Below are positions 43,917 through 55,055 of a stretch of DNA of 64,000 nucleotides, piece after piece. Made by a program: the position numbers and the translations under genes. Source of the DNA: Lolium rigidum (taxonomy: Eukaryota > Streptophyta > Magnoliopsida > Poales > Poaceae); contig NC_061508.1 of NCBI RefSeq assembly GCF_022539505.1, forward strand, positions 65,667,754 to 65,731,753, in the 5' to 3' direction. Under the pieces are notes generated by a model. It was not told where the DNA came from. It did not search any database and was given only the letters and a program-made list of their open reading frames with translations. Every line of letters begins with the position of its first letter. The stretch's first letter is position 1.

Positions 43917-44325
43917 ATTAAGATCTACTAGTATAGGCCTAGCAATAGTAGATTGGTCAATAGACCCTTCTTTTGTTCTCCCTTCCCAAGCAATCGGCTC
44001 TTTCTTTGTAAGAAATCCCCTTATCAATGAAGAAAATCCCTCAACTAATATCGATTCCTTGTCGATTGCCGAATGAAGTTGTCGTACAGGGAGCCGATGG
44101 CCAAAATATCGGCTCATCTTGCTGTCTGAGGCCAAACTGTTGTATAAACTTACTTCGCTAAAGTCGATATCAGCGTATCGGCTCTTGTTCTCTGAAGTCG
44201 ATGCCCGTGCATCGGCTGTACTTGCATACTGTTAATCTCCATACGTTTTCTCAAGTCGATGCCTGTGCATCGGCTCTGATGTATATATTTTTTTACCGGC
44301 CGATTATGAAATCGGCCCCCACATC
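43917..44325. other. Spacer between integrase and antisense ORF of element 2
   Basis: This contains the GATGCCCGTGCATCGGCT word (near 44200) and a close variant near 44257. TTTCTTTGTAAGAAATCCCC lies near 44000, in the 3' region of the acidic ORF. No gene is seen. Confidence 0.6.
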
Positions 44326-45585
44326 TTACTGTCCATCATCCCACATGCTTGGGAAATATTTCTTGAGGTGTTGACCATTAACGGCCACGGGGAACTTTTC
44401 GCCGCTCAATTCCTCCAGCATGTACGCATTACCCTTCAAGGCTCGGACCACTTTGTACAGGCCGTGCCAATTAGGAGACCATTTGCCATATGCCTTATCC
44501 CTGGTTCCCAATGGCAACACAGCTTCCCACACAAGATCACCAACTTGGAACTCCTTTGGTCTAACCTTTTTATTGTAAGCACGAGCCACCCTGGCTTTGT
44601 TTTCCTTAATCTTCTCCAACGACCAAAGCCTGAGTTCTGTTGCGTCCTCAATAGTGTCACTCATCAAAGCTGCATATTCTTCAGCTGTCAGATCATTCTG
44701 AAACGTGACGCGTCTTGATCCAGCCGTAATTTCCCAGGGCAATACGGCCTCCTGTCCATATACAAGCTGGTACGGCGAGGTCTTTATAGCTCCATGACAC
44801 GACATGCGGTAGGCCCATAACGCTTCGATAGCTTCTCGTGCCAATCCCGAGGGTTCTCGTCAATTTTCCTCTTGATCAGCTTGATCGAGGCTTTGATTTG
44901 ACGCCTCGGCCTGTCCGTTAGCTTGAGCATAGTATGGGGATGATCGGATCAGTTTAATCCCGACATCATCACAGAACTTCCTGAATTCTTTAGAAGTGAA
45001 AACCGAACCTCCATCGGTCGTGATAGTCTGGGGGATTCCAAACCTATGAATGACGTGTTCTTTCACAAACTTGATCACGTCCTCTGATGTTACTTTTTTC
45101 ATAGGGACGGCCTCCACCCACTTGGTGAAGTAATCTGTGATAACCAAAATCCATTCATGTTTTTTACCTGATGCCGGATGGATTTTGCCGATCATATCCA
45201 TGCCCCACCCCCGAAACGGCCAAGGCTTGATGATGGGGTTCATCGCTGATGCTGGCACCATCTGAATTTTTCCAAACATCTGACATGCTTGGCACCCCCT
45301 GTAATAATTGAAGCAATCTTCAAGCATAGTGGGCCAATAAAACCCTGATCGCCTGATCAACCACTTCATCTTATGAGCCGACTGATGTGTTCCACAGGCG
45401 CCTTCATGCACCTCATGTAAGAGCCGATTTGACTCAGTCGGTCCTAGGCACTTGAGTAACAACCCTTCTAATGTCCTGTAGAACATATCGTCTCCTATAA
45501 GGACATACTTCATGGCTCTGTATCTCACCCGTTTAGGTGCCCCCGAGCCGAATCTTTCAAATAATCGAAGATCTCGGCTCTCCAA
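44326..45585 (-). pseudogene. Integrase of element 2
   Basis: The first part (45585-44860) has the zinc region (HEVHEGACGTHQSAHKM to YYRGCQACQMFGK) and the catalytic core (GWGMDMIGKIHP, ITTDGGSVFTSKEFRKF, YAQANGQAEASNQS). A local frame change gives QEEN and a stop. The second part (44844-44326) resumes with EALWAYRMSCHGAIKTSPYQL, VYGQEAVLPWEITAG and the C-terminal NWHGLYKVVRALKGNAYML. Catalytic Asp and Glu positions are visible, but the frame is broken in the alpha-helix after Glu. Confidence 0.88.
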
Positions 45586-46376
45586 TCATTCTCGTTCCAG
45601 GAATTGTATCTCGAACTTCTGCTCCGTCGGCTATATCTATGTAGCTCCGACGCCATTTGTGCGAGATTGTTGGCATCGGTATTCCGGGACCTTGGGATCC
45701 AATTGAAGTTGATGTACCGGAACCGTGTCATCAACTCACGGCATTCCACCCAATATGGGAACAGCGATTCACTTTCGCAACTATATTCCTCCGTGAGCTG
45801 GTTAATCACCAACTTTGAGTCCCCGAAGAGCTCTACAGCTTCAGCTCCAGCTTCCAATAACAATTCCATTCCCTTACGTATTGCCTCATACTCTGCTACG
45901 TTGTTGGTGCAAGGGGTAGATAATCTGATGGAGAAGGAGTATTCTGCCCCCCGAGGCGATACGAGCAGAATGCCGATGCCGCAACCACCGTCACAAACCG
46001 ATCCATCGAAGAACATAGCCCATGCACGAATGGATAGTGCTGCTATATTGGTGCTGATTCGTTCAGCGATGAGATCGGCTAACGCTTGGCCCTTAACTGC
46101 CTTCGCAGGCCGGTACCGGAGATCAAATTCTGACAGCGCAAGCATCCATTTACCGAGTCGGCCTTTCAAAACAGGGGCCGACAACATGTGTTTGACGACG
46201 TCTGATTTACAGATGACGATGATTTCCGCCGTCAGAAGGATGTGATGGAGCTTGGTGCAGGTGAAGAATAAACAGAGGCAAAGTTTCTCGACCTCAGGGT
46301 ATCTTGTCTCCGCGTCCAGCATCCTTCTGCTGAGGTAGAAAACGACTCTTTCAACGCCGTCGTAAAGTTGCACCAC
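45525..46376 (-). pseudogene. RNase H region of element 2
   Basis: The RT connection segment (ERVVFYLSRRMLDAETRYPE, VVKHMLSAPVLKGRLGKW) is followed by RNase H with FFDGSVCDGGCG, NNVAEYEAIRKGME, ELFGDSKLVINQL and NTDANNLAQMAS. The frame differs from the RT piece before it and the integrase piece after it, so two frameshifts bracket it. Confidence 0.88.
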
Positions 46377-46425
46377 TACCGAAGCGATGGACGTATCAGC
46401 TACCGACGGGTAGATGTAGAATGGC

Positions 46426-47301
46426 TCAGTCTTGCTGGGGCGGAACTAGCACAGGCGGCGTTGTTAGATATCGCTTAATTTCATCAAACGCCTGTTGCTG
46501 TTCTGCCCCCCAGTGAAACTCGTCGTCAGACTTGGTCTTCACCAGCGCCATGAACGGCTCGATTCGTCCTGATAAGTTAGAGATGAACCGCCGGACGAAA
46601 TTGATCTTGCCGATGAGGCGTTGGAGCTCCTTTTTCGTGGTAGGCGGCTGCATGGTACGCACCGCCTCCTGACTCTTCAGGCCGATCTCAATTCCCCGTT
46701 CATGAACCAGAAAACCTAAGAATTGACCAGCCGTCACGCCAAAGGCACACTTCTTCGGATTCATTCTCAGCCCGAACTTCCGAGTCCGTTCTAGGACGCG
46801 CCGTAGATCGTCCAAGTGCCCCTCCATGGATACCGATTTGACCACCACGTCGTCGATATAGATCTCCACCAACTTGCCGATCAGATCATGAAATATATAA
46901 TTCATGGCTCGTTGGTATGTTGCACCAGCATTCTTCAAACCAAAGGTCATGACCACGTACTCGAACAAGCCTACTGCCCCTGGTACTCTGAATGCGGTCT
47001 TGTGTATGTCCTCCGGGGCCATGAAAATCTGATTATAACCGGCGTTGCCATCCATGAAGCTCAACACCTTGTGGCCAGCAGCGGCGTTTATCAATGTTTC
47101 CGCCACGGGCATTGGATATTCGTCCTTTGGGGTAGCTCTGTTAAGATCTCGGAAATCGATGGCCACGCGCCATCGGCCGTCTTTCTTCTCCACCGGAACT
47201 ATACTGGAGATCCACTCAGCATACCTGCATGGCCTGATGAATCCGGCGGCCAACATTTTCTCAATCTCCTTCTTGACTTCTTCCAGAATCTCGGCCCTCA
47301 T
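46426..47301 (-). pseudogene. Reverse transcriptase of element 2
   Basis: This segment (291 codons) shows gypsy RT motifs in order: AGFIRPCRYAEWISSIVPV, GRWRVAIDFRDLNRATP, FMDGNAGYNQIFM, VMTFGLKNAGATYQRAMNYI, and the catalytic EIYIDDVVVKSV. The thumb region PKKCAFGVTAGQFLGFLVH and LIGKINFVRRFISNL follow. It stops at 46426 by a frame break before RNase H. Upstream pol sequence is weak and out of frame. Confidence 0.9.
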
Positions 47302-47560
47302 CTGACGTGCTCGTTGTTGGAACGGCCGAAATCCTTTCTTCAGGGGAAGCGATGCTCAATGATGCTCCTGTCCAAACCGAGGCATCTCCGTGTAATCCCA
47401 TGCAAAGCAATCCGGGTATTCCTTCAACAGGGCTATCATCTGTCCCCTGAGCTGCGGATCTAACTTCTTGCTGATAAAAGTAGGTCGAGGCTTATCCCCA
47501 GGACCGATGTCAACTTCCTCTAGCTCATCAGCTGATGTGAACCCGTACCCCAGCTTCCCG

Positions 47561-48335
47561 TCACCCGTAAGGTCGACTCCGCATACTGGGAGAGCGGGCG
47601 ATACGGATACTGACGGGCCGATTACTAGCGTCGGCTTCTACCTTGATCATCACCAGGATGTTTTGGCGGTGTCGGGGCCGATCACATGGAGCAGCCTCTT
47701 CCTTGTCTTTGCCATAAGAGCAGTTGCCCTCGCCTTTATCTTCATCAAGGGGGTGCCCCAGTTCTATCATGTTGATGTTGAACGGATGTCCTGGTTGGCA
47801 CCTCCAGGGGTGAGTACCGTTAATCCTGTCAACGGCACGCGCCGGTGAATTATGCGCTCCTGGTGTCGCCGATGTGCGCGACAACGGCAAGCGGGGCTGG
47901 AGTGACACTTTTCCTTGGTAGGTTCTGAGAGCTGACTCTAACAAAGAGTGCGGATTCTTCATGACCTCCCTGATCATCCGAACGGCGACATGCTCCAAAG
48001 TATTCACCAGGCTCTCGGAACGGAGGCGCAACGAGTGAGCCACCATGCCACCAATCTCGTGGCGTACGGCCCTGGTACGTTCTTCTGACGGGACAGATAG
48101 GTCCACTTCATCGAGTGCGCCTTCCGGTGAGAACTCCTTCCGCGTGACGCCATGCGGACGGGTCCTGCGATACGAGCCGATGAGGTCGGCTTCGAGGGTA
48201 GCCTTGATCTCGTCGTATTGCTTTTTTAGGTCATCAGGCAGATCCTCGTAGGTGACTGGCGTGCCGTCCGCCATCTCAGATGTAGATGGCGATGTGGTTG
48301 ATGCAGACGATTGTCCCACCGGGCGTGCCGAAATG
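47561..48335 (-). pseudogene. gag N-terminus of element 2, internally deleted
   Basis: Just inside the 5' LTR (primer site 48312-48335, TGGC-type followed by GCCCGGTGGGAC on the minus strand) the frame reads MADGTPVTYEDLPDDLKKQY, DEIKATLEADLIGSYRRTRP, GVTRKEFSPEGALDEVDLS and VNTLEHVAVRMIREVMK. It then passes through GHPLDEDKGEGNCSYGKDKE into short sequence near the pol start. The capsid core, zinc segment and protease seen in element 1 are absent. Confidence 0.8.
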
Positions 48336-48593
48336 TGTTGATCGCCAAAACCCACCGGCGGGCAGCGGCCTTGTCAACACCGTAGAGCCGGGGGGAGCCT
48401 AGAGCTGCGGCTGGCTGAGACCCCTCCGAGCGACGGCCCGCAATGCTCTTCCGGTCACACGCGGCGTTGCGAAGTGCAAGGGCGTGCCACCCGACCTATA
48501 CCCGGTCGGGAAGGTGATGAGGTTGCCTCGCTTAGTTTCCTGCGGGGCATACATGTAAACGTTAAATACGAGCCTCGATCGGCTCTCGGATTA
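48336..48593 (-). repeat. 5' LTR of element 2, first segment (split by element 3)
   Basis: These 258 bp match the start of the sister LTRs up to CGATCGGCTCTCGGATTA, where element 3 begins. The rest of the LTR continues at 55056. Confidence 0.9.
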
Positions 48594-49767
48594 TGTTGAT
48601 TGCCAAAACCCACCGGCGGGCAGCGGCCTTGTCAACACTCGTAGAGCCGGGGGAGCCTAGAGCTGCGGCTGGCCGAGACCCCTCCGAGCGACGGCCCGCA
48701 ATGCTCTTCTGGTCACACGCGGCGTTGCGAAGTGCAGGGCGTGCCACCTGACCTATACCTGGTCGGGAAGGTGATGAGGTTGCCTCGCTTAGTTTCCTGC
48801 AGGGCATACATGTAAACGTTAAATACGAGCCTCGATCGGCTCTCAGGTTATCCTGTGAATCGGCTCAAAGAGCCGATCCACCCATGATCCGTACGGGGTG
48901 CACGAATACTTGGTGGTCCTGCTTGATCAAGATGAAGCTAATGAGATCTACGACGATTTAGGGTTTTCACCGCATAACCGGATCATCCTACTCCAGGTTG
49001 GGCCTTGCGGCCACGCACGGTGCTCGTAAGCCGATCCTAAACAAGGCCAAAAAACCAACATGAAGTTGATCCTAGGAACATCCCGTTTAGGACTTGCGAA
49101 CGCCACCCTACGTGCCACCGGATCCTCCCCCATTGTAAGGCCAAACTATTGCAGATATTAAACTAATCCTTGTAGAACAAGGAGCAATCGTAACGGATCA
49201 GATCTACTAAATAATGATCAAGCGGGTGCCGCCCCCACGCCCGAGATAGGCGTGAGGACGGCTAGATATGCAAGGGTTGCACTTCGTAAGCATGTTTAAA
49301 CGAAGAACAATGCTAACCCTAACACATCTAAAGATAACTACGTTGCTCGCCATCAAAAACGCTTCAAGTACGAGCAACGCATGAACAACGTGGGCTTGTG
49401 CTGCCTAGATCGCAAGATGCGATCTAGGCAGCATGTCGCTACCCGATAGAAACCCTCGAGATGAAGGAGTTGGCGATGCGCCGAGATTGGTTTGTTTTTG
49501 GGGTTGAACGTGAGTTGTTGTTTATTCCATAAACCCTAGGTACATATTTATAGTCCAGACGGACTCTCTAATGCGGGCGTGCACTAAACCGTGCACGATA
49601 TAAACTCTAACTTCTAAACCGATACACAATCTATTATACTAAGATACACGGGCTATCCAGCCCAAATTCTCCGTGCAAGGCCGCTTCATAGTTCTTTCAT
49701 ATGTAATCTTCCAAGCCTATCTTGATCGCGGCCCACCTCCTGATTTAGCCAAAATCTGGTGATAACA
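48594..49767 (-). repeat. 3' LTR of element 3
   Basis: This is a 1174-bp LTR. The hairpin with 16-bp arms is at 49399-49433. The polypurine tract on the minus strand (CCAGGGGGGCATG) adjoins at 49768. Confidence 0.9.
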
Positions 49768-50053
49768 CATGCCCCCCTGGTTTTGGTAATGATAATTTCA
49801 AAACCACTCTGCTTCTCCCTTTTTTTTCTTTTTTCAGAGGGGTCGTATCACAGCAGAGCGGAACTGTCGCAGCATGCCTCATCATGACGTCTTGCCTTCC
49901 CAACTTCTCTGCACGATTTGACAGTTTTGGCACCATATCCTCGAGAACTGCTCGGAAATTAAAAACCCCCTCCTCCTTTTATTTAGCCGCAACGAACAGT
50001 TCTCTTCTTTACCTCTTCCGCAGTGGCGCTCCAAAAAACCCTCCTCTGCAACC

Positions 50054-50577
50054 ATGTCCTCTTCCTCTTCCTCTTCTTCTTCGTCGGATCTTTCCCACGT
50101 GTCCTCTCCCATCCGAGAGTCGACGCCCTCGTGGGGTACGCAAGCGGCGTACGACATCCTCGCCCCGACAAAGTGGGACAAAGAGGACCATGACTCCTCC
50201 GTCTGGTCCGAGGATGACAAATCCCAAACCGACGGGGAAGCGACCTCCGCTTCCTTGCGGATGAGGAAGCGGTGGTGGAGAGCGAAGACGACCGCCTCTC
50301 CTGGGCGGATTTCACCACCTCCGAGGAGGTGAAGGAGGAGGGAGAGGAGGAGGAAGATGAAGACAGCTCCTCCGACGAGCCGCCGGCCAAACGCCGCCAC
50401 CTCTGGCCCGGGAACTTCAGCGACGTCGACAGTGACGATGATGCTGACGAAGAGGATGAAGACGACGAGGGTCCTCTCGGCGGCCGCTGGAGCAGCGATG
50501 ACGAGCCGGCGGGGAGCAGCGCCGGCAGTGGCGATGACGGCGACGACGCCGACGACGAGGGCAGCAGCGGCCCCTAG
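50054..50577 (+). pseudogene. Antisense acidic ORF of element 3, one frameshift
   Basis: ATG 50054 (CAACCATG) begins the Ser run MSSSSSSSSSSDLSHVSS, then KWDKEDHDSSVWSEDDKSQ. One base change near 50240 shifts the frame, and the acidic remainder resumes as ESEDDRLSWADFTTSEEVKE. It ends with the PPAKRRHLWPGNF patch and SSGP with TAG at 50575-50577. TATA-like CCTTTTATTTAGCC lies at about 49975-49988. It is homologous to 43434-43916 but clearly diverged in the middle, while start, basic patch and end are kept. Confidence 0.75.
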
Positions 50578-51998
50578 ATAGGGTCTTAGCATAGGGCTAG
50601 CAGTAGCAGACGGGGCAATGTATCCCCCTGGTCTTTCCTTTTGGGAGCAATCAGCTCTTCTCTGTAAGAAATCTGGCTCATCAATGAAGCAATTCCCCAA
50701 CTCGATTTTGCCGATTCCCTTTATGATAATTTAGCCGATTGTCTTCCCTCCCGATTCTGCCGATTGCCACACTAGACCATGCCCAACAAGCCGATGGCAT
50801 CGCATCGGTCTCCCACACTAGATTTCGAGATAGATCCACCCAGACCCAAACTCCTTGCCACACAAGGCCAAGCCTTACTCGCGCGAATCCACAGATCTCA
50901 TTCAAGATGACATGCTGGACCTAGCGGCAAAACTCCTGAAATAATGTCAGGTCTCCTCTTCCTTATTCTCTCCGAATTCTGCTCGTTCAGCTACGACAGT
51001 TTCCCTTTACAATAAACACCGTCTTTTGAACGAGCCGACACGAAGAGTGGGCCCACTTTGACAGAGTTGGTTAGACCTCGAGGGCGAGCTGCCCCCCGAG
51101 CCTCAGCCAAGGCGAGGGTAAAGGATGGATCATCACCATTGAGATTTCGGGCGGGCTCAACCTTGTCCAAGAGAGCTATCCCGCAGGGCCACCAGCCGAT
51201 CACCTCCCTTCCGTTGAGGGTCCATACAGCCGATCAGCAAGCTATGATAATTTTGCAACATAAGCACCATTCTTCAGGTAACTTGTGGTGCAGAGTTCGG
51301 CCGATCCCAACGACATCGGCTCCCCGGAGCAGAGACCTTCAAGGTGAGCTGCCCCCCGGGCCTTCAAGGTGAGAATAGCAGCGAGCTGATCACGTCAATC
51401 ATCCTTGGTTTCTAACTCACAACGCCGTATCAACCGATTCAGAACAAATCGGCTCTTTTAGAGTGAGGGAATTTCAGGACGAGCCGCCCTCCCCGAGCTT
51501 TTTCAGTCCAAACCTTGCGCCTTGCCGATCGGATCAGCTCATCGTCTTCGGCAGGCTGAAGCGACTTCCGGTGAGAACGTCTTCGCATTTCGACACCCTC
51601 CAGACTCTTGGAGGGCACTACCCCCTGCTCTTAAGTCGATGTCTGTGCATCGGCTATGCCTGAAATTTTTCGAATTTTTTCGGCCGACTTGTATATCGGC
51701 CCCCATGTTCCAATACCCATCGACAGAAGATGAACTGCTTCTGTTGCATATCCTCGTATTTTATCTACCTGGGTGCCCCCCCGAGCCGATTCTGTCAAGA
51801 GAATTGATGGTATCGGCTCTGTTGGATAACATGTTGAACCCAGGCAGCATGGTGGGTGAGGATATTCACGGCCGATTATCGGAATCGGCCTCCACGTTGT
51901 TTGCTCGGTGAAGGTTTTGTAATGCTCCTTCACGTGATCCTTGGGGCCGATCACAAGGATCAGCCTCGCCGACTTGCACATCGCTTGGCTTAAACTAC
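50578..51998 (-). other. Non-coding spacer of element 3
   Basis: This is 1.4 kb between the antisense ORF and the protease end, with no pol motif. GCCGAT/ATCGGC words are frequent, and a GATGTCTGTGCATCGGCT variant lies near 51635. It corresponds to 6260-7367 of element 1. Confidence 0.6.
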
Positions 51999-52560
51999 AT
52001 GGTCAGGCCAGTGGATAAAACTAGCTTAACCCTTCCCTTCGTCACATCGATGCGCTCGCAGTCGTCCAATTTGATGCCTGAGAGGGGTTCTTGGCCTGCT
52101 GCTTCCCATGCATTCATGCCAGCCGTTGAGACTTCAGCCGAGTCGTCGGCTTGGACGACCTCCACCTCATCACCATCCCACTGTATTATGCATTGGTGCA
52201 TCGTGGAGGGAATGCAGCAGCTTGGCGTGGATCCAATCTCTTCCCAAGCAAAACAGCATAACTGCTCGTGCTATCAACGATAAAGAACGCCGTAGAGATG
52301 GTTTTTCTTCCTACGGTCAGATCCACGTTCAGAACTCCTTGTGCCTCAGACGCTTGGCCGTTGAAATCGCTCAACGTTACGTTGGTCTTGATTAGATCCG
52401 AACTCGAGCGTCCCGGCCCGACGTAGCATAGAGTATGGCATGATGTTAACTGCCGCTCCGGTGTCCACCAACGATCCCGTTTACAGTGCCTCCCATCAAT
52501 ATACCCTCGTAAGTACAGGGCCTTCGGATGCCCGTAGCTCCTGTCTCGTGGCTTCTCAAA
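51999..52560 (-). pseudogene. Protease region of element 3, frameshifted
   Basis: The catalytic segment L-V-D-T-G-A-A-V-N is readable near 52450-52475 but lies in a different frame from its neighbours. The following DLIKTNVTLSDFNGQASEAQ and ISTAFFIVDSTSSYAVLLGK are open. A last piece (52201-51999) reads MHQCIIQWDGDEVEVVQADD and ends STGLTM. At least two frame changes surround the active site. Confidence 0.7.
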
Positions 52561-53852
52561 GATAACCGGCCGTGGGCCGCAGTCAAGTTGTGCCACGGAG
52601 GTCTCGTCTAATCCTGGGGCATTGAACTCCGAAGGGAGGATAAACACCATATTTGTGCCAGCCGATGTTTCATCATCGGCTTCTCTCTGTTCGGGGCGCC
52701 ACTCTTTTCTTTGTGGCTGACCTTCCTCGTTCAGGGTTCGCAGAATTTTGGCGGCCAGATCAGGCCGTGCCCTCCTTAGCGTGCGCAGGTATAATCTTTC
52801 AGTTTCTTCCAACCCTTGCAGACGCTGGACTCTTTGCTTCTGGGAACGGCTGAGCCCATCAGGGCCCCATCTGGGCTGATGATATTTGCACTCTTCGCCA
52901 CTGTCCTCCAGCTCCTCGAGATCTTCCATCTCAGCCTGCTTGTTCCGATGCGGGAAAGGCCTTAGCCGGCTGAACACAGACACGTTAGCGGCACCCTTCT
53001 TCCTTTGTTTGCATTCTGGGCAGTCCTCGATTGTTGGCAATCGGCTCCTCCCTGAGTCCCAGCAATGTTTGAAGAACGGGCAGTCCCAGTGCCTATCCAT
53101 GTCACTCAGCCCCCTTGGCTTCCCTTCGGCGCGACGACCGCACCCGCTGTTGCTTCTACCATGTTGGCGGTACCCTCCGACCTCAGCATCAGACCGGAAA
53201 TTCCTCTCACCGTCGGCGTCGTAGCGCCGACGTCGGTCGTGGTGTTGTTCGTATCTGTTGAGAGGGTGCTTGGAGTGTGGGCGTTGATACCGCATGTTCC
53301 CCATCCCCCCTCTTGCCAGGTACCGCCTGTCCTCACTTCGGGGTTGGTCGCGCGGATCGGCTTCCTTCTCATCCTTGCCACGGGAGTGGCTGCTTTCCGT
53401 TTCCTCTTTGTCATGGCGGCTTGCAGATCCTGCCACATTGACACCAAAGGAAAACTTTGGCCGATCTCTGGGGTGGCTGAGATCCACCGTGTCGACACCG
53501 GGACCCGGACGTGGGTTTCTACCAAGCCCGATACCGTGCGGCCGGGTCTTCTCAGCCGGAGCCGATGAGTTCGGTTCCAAGGGTTGCCTTGATCCCGTCA
53601 TGTTTCCTTCCGAGCTCCTTGGGCAGATCCCCATGCTTCGCAGACTTGGTGCGCTCCTCCAACGGGGTGGAGAGATCTCTCCCATCAAGTGCGCCTTCGG
53701 GCGTGGAGCCCCTCCCCCTGACGCCATGGGAGTGGGTTTGGTGGGAGGAGCCGAAGAGTGCGGCTTCGAGGATGGCTTTGACCTCGTCGCATGTGACTGG
53801 CGTGCCGTCCGCCATCTCAGATGTAGATGGCGATGTGGTTGATGTAGACGAT
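52561..53852 (-). pseudogene. gag of element 3, central domain missing
   Basis: The N-terminal words MADGTPVTCDEVKAILEAAL and HDGIKATLGTELIGSG look like two partial copies of the same segment (element 2: DEIKATLEADLIGSY). The chain then runs through charged sequence (GKDEKEADPRDQPRSED, YEQHHDRRRRYDADGE) to the Cys-containing part DCPFFKHCWDSGR and EDCPECKQRKKGAANVSVF. Next come RPDLAAKILRTLNEEGQPQR and GTNMVFILPSEFNAPGLDE. The capsid core seen in element 1 (9623-9315) is not found. Several frames are needed. Confidence 0.7.
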
Positions 53853-53876
53853 GGTCCCACCGGGCGTGCCAGAATG
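53853..53876 (-). other. Primer-binding site of element 3
   Basis: On the minus strand CATTCTGGCACGCCCGGTGG follows the LTR end, with GACC next. The same site in element 2 is at 48312-48335 with small changes. The tRNA is not assigned. Confidence 0.7.
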
Positions 53877-55055
53877 TGTTGACTGCCAAAACCCACCGGC
53901 GGGCAGCGGCCTTGTCAACACCGTAGAGCCGGGGGGAGCCTAGAGCTGCGGCTGGCCGAGACCCCTCCGAGCGACGGCCCGCAATGCTCTTCCGGTCACA
54001 CGCGGCGTTGCGAAGTGCAGGGCGTGCCACCCGACCTATACCTGGTCGGGAAGGTGATGAGGTTGCCTCGCTTAGTTTCTCCGCAGGGCATACATGTAAA
54101 CGTTAAATACGAGCCTCGATCGGCTCTCGGGTTATCCCGTGAATCGGCTCAAAGAGCCGATCCACCCATGATCCGTACGGGGTGCACGAATACTTGGTGG
54201 TCCTGCTTGATCAAGATGAAGCTAATGAGATCTACGACGATTTAGGGTTTTCACCGCATAACCGGATCATCCTACTCCAGATTGGGCCTTGCGGCCACGC
54301 ACGGTGCTCGTAAGCCGATCCTAAACAAGGCCAAAAAACCAACATGAAGTTGATCCTAGGAACATCCCGTTTAGGACTTGCAAACGCCACCCTACGTGCC
54401 ACTGGATCCTCCCCCCCATTGTAAGGCCAAACTATTGCAGATATTAAACTAATCCTTGTAGAACAAGGAGCAATCGTAACGGATCAGATCTACTAAATAA
54501 TGATCAAGCGGGGTGCCGCCCCCACGCCTGAGATAGGCGTGAGGACGGCTAGATATGCAAGGGTTGCACTTCGTAAGCATGTTTAAACGAAGAACAATGC
54601 TAACCCTAACACATCTAAAGATAACTACGTTGCTCGCCATCAAAAACGCTTCAGTACGAGCAACGCATGAACAACGTGGGCTTAGGCTGCCTAGATCGCA
54701 AGATGCGATCTAGGCAAGCATGTCGCTTACCCGATAGAAACCCTCGAGATGAAGGAGTTGGCGATGCGCCGAGATTGGTTTGTTTTTGGGGTTGAACGTG
54801 AGTTGTTGTTTATTCCATAAACCCTAGGTACATATTTATAGTCCAAGCGGACTCTCTAATGCGGGCGTGCACTAAACCGTGCACGATATAAACTCTAACT
54901 TCTAAACCGATACACAATCTATTATACTAAGATACACGGGCTATCCAGCCCAAATTCTCCGTGCAAGGCCGCTTCATAGTTCTTTCATATGTAATCTTCC
55001 AAGCCTATCTTGATCGCGGCCCACCTCCTGATTTAGCCAAAATCTGGTGATAACA
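53877..55055 (-). repeat. 5' LTR of element 3
   Basis: This is a 1179-bp LTR. The hairpin at 54686-54718 has one arm altered (AGGCAAGCA). A TATA box, CTATAAATATG on the minus strand, lies near 54833-54843. Confidence 0.9.

Larger units (their letters stand above)
48594..55055 (-). mobile_element. Ty3/gypsy element 3, non-autonomous, nested in the LTR of element 2
   Basis: LTRs at 48594-49767 and 53877-55055 are nearly identical. Flanks are GATTA (48589-48593) and GGTTA (55056-55060), one mismatch from a perfect 5-bp duplication. The LTR of element 2 resumes exactly there. On the minus strand the interior has primer site, gag, Cys-containing segment and protease. A spacer with no RT, RNase H or integrase follows, then the antisense acidic ORF, polypurine tract and LTR. 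The plan matches element 1. Confidence 0.93.
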
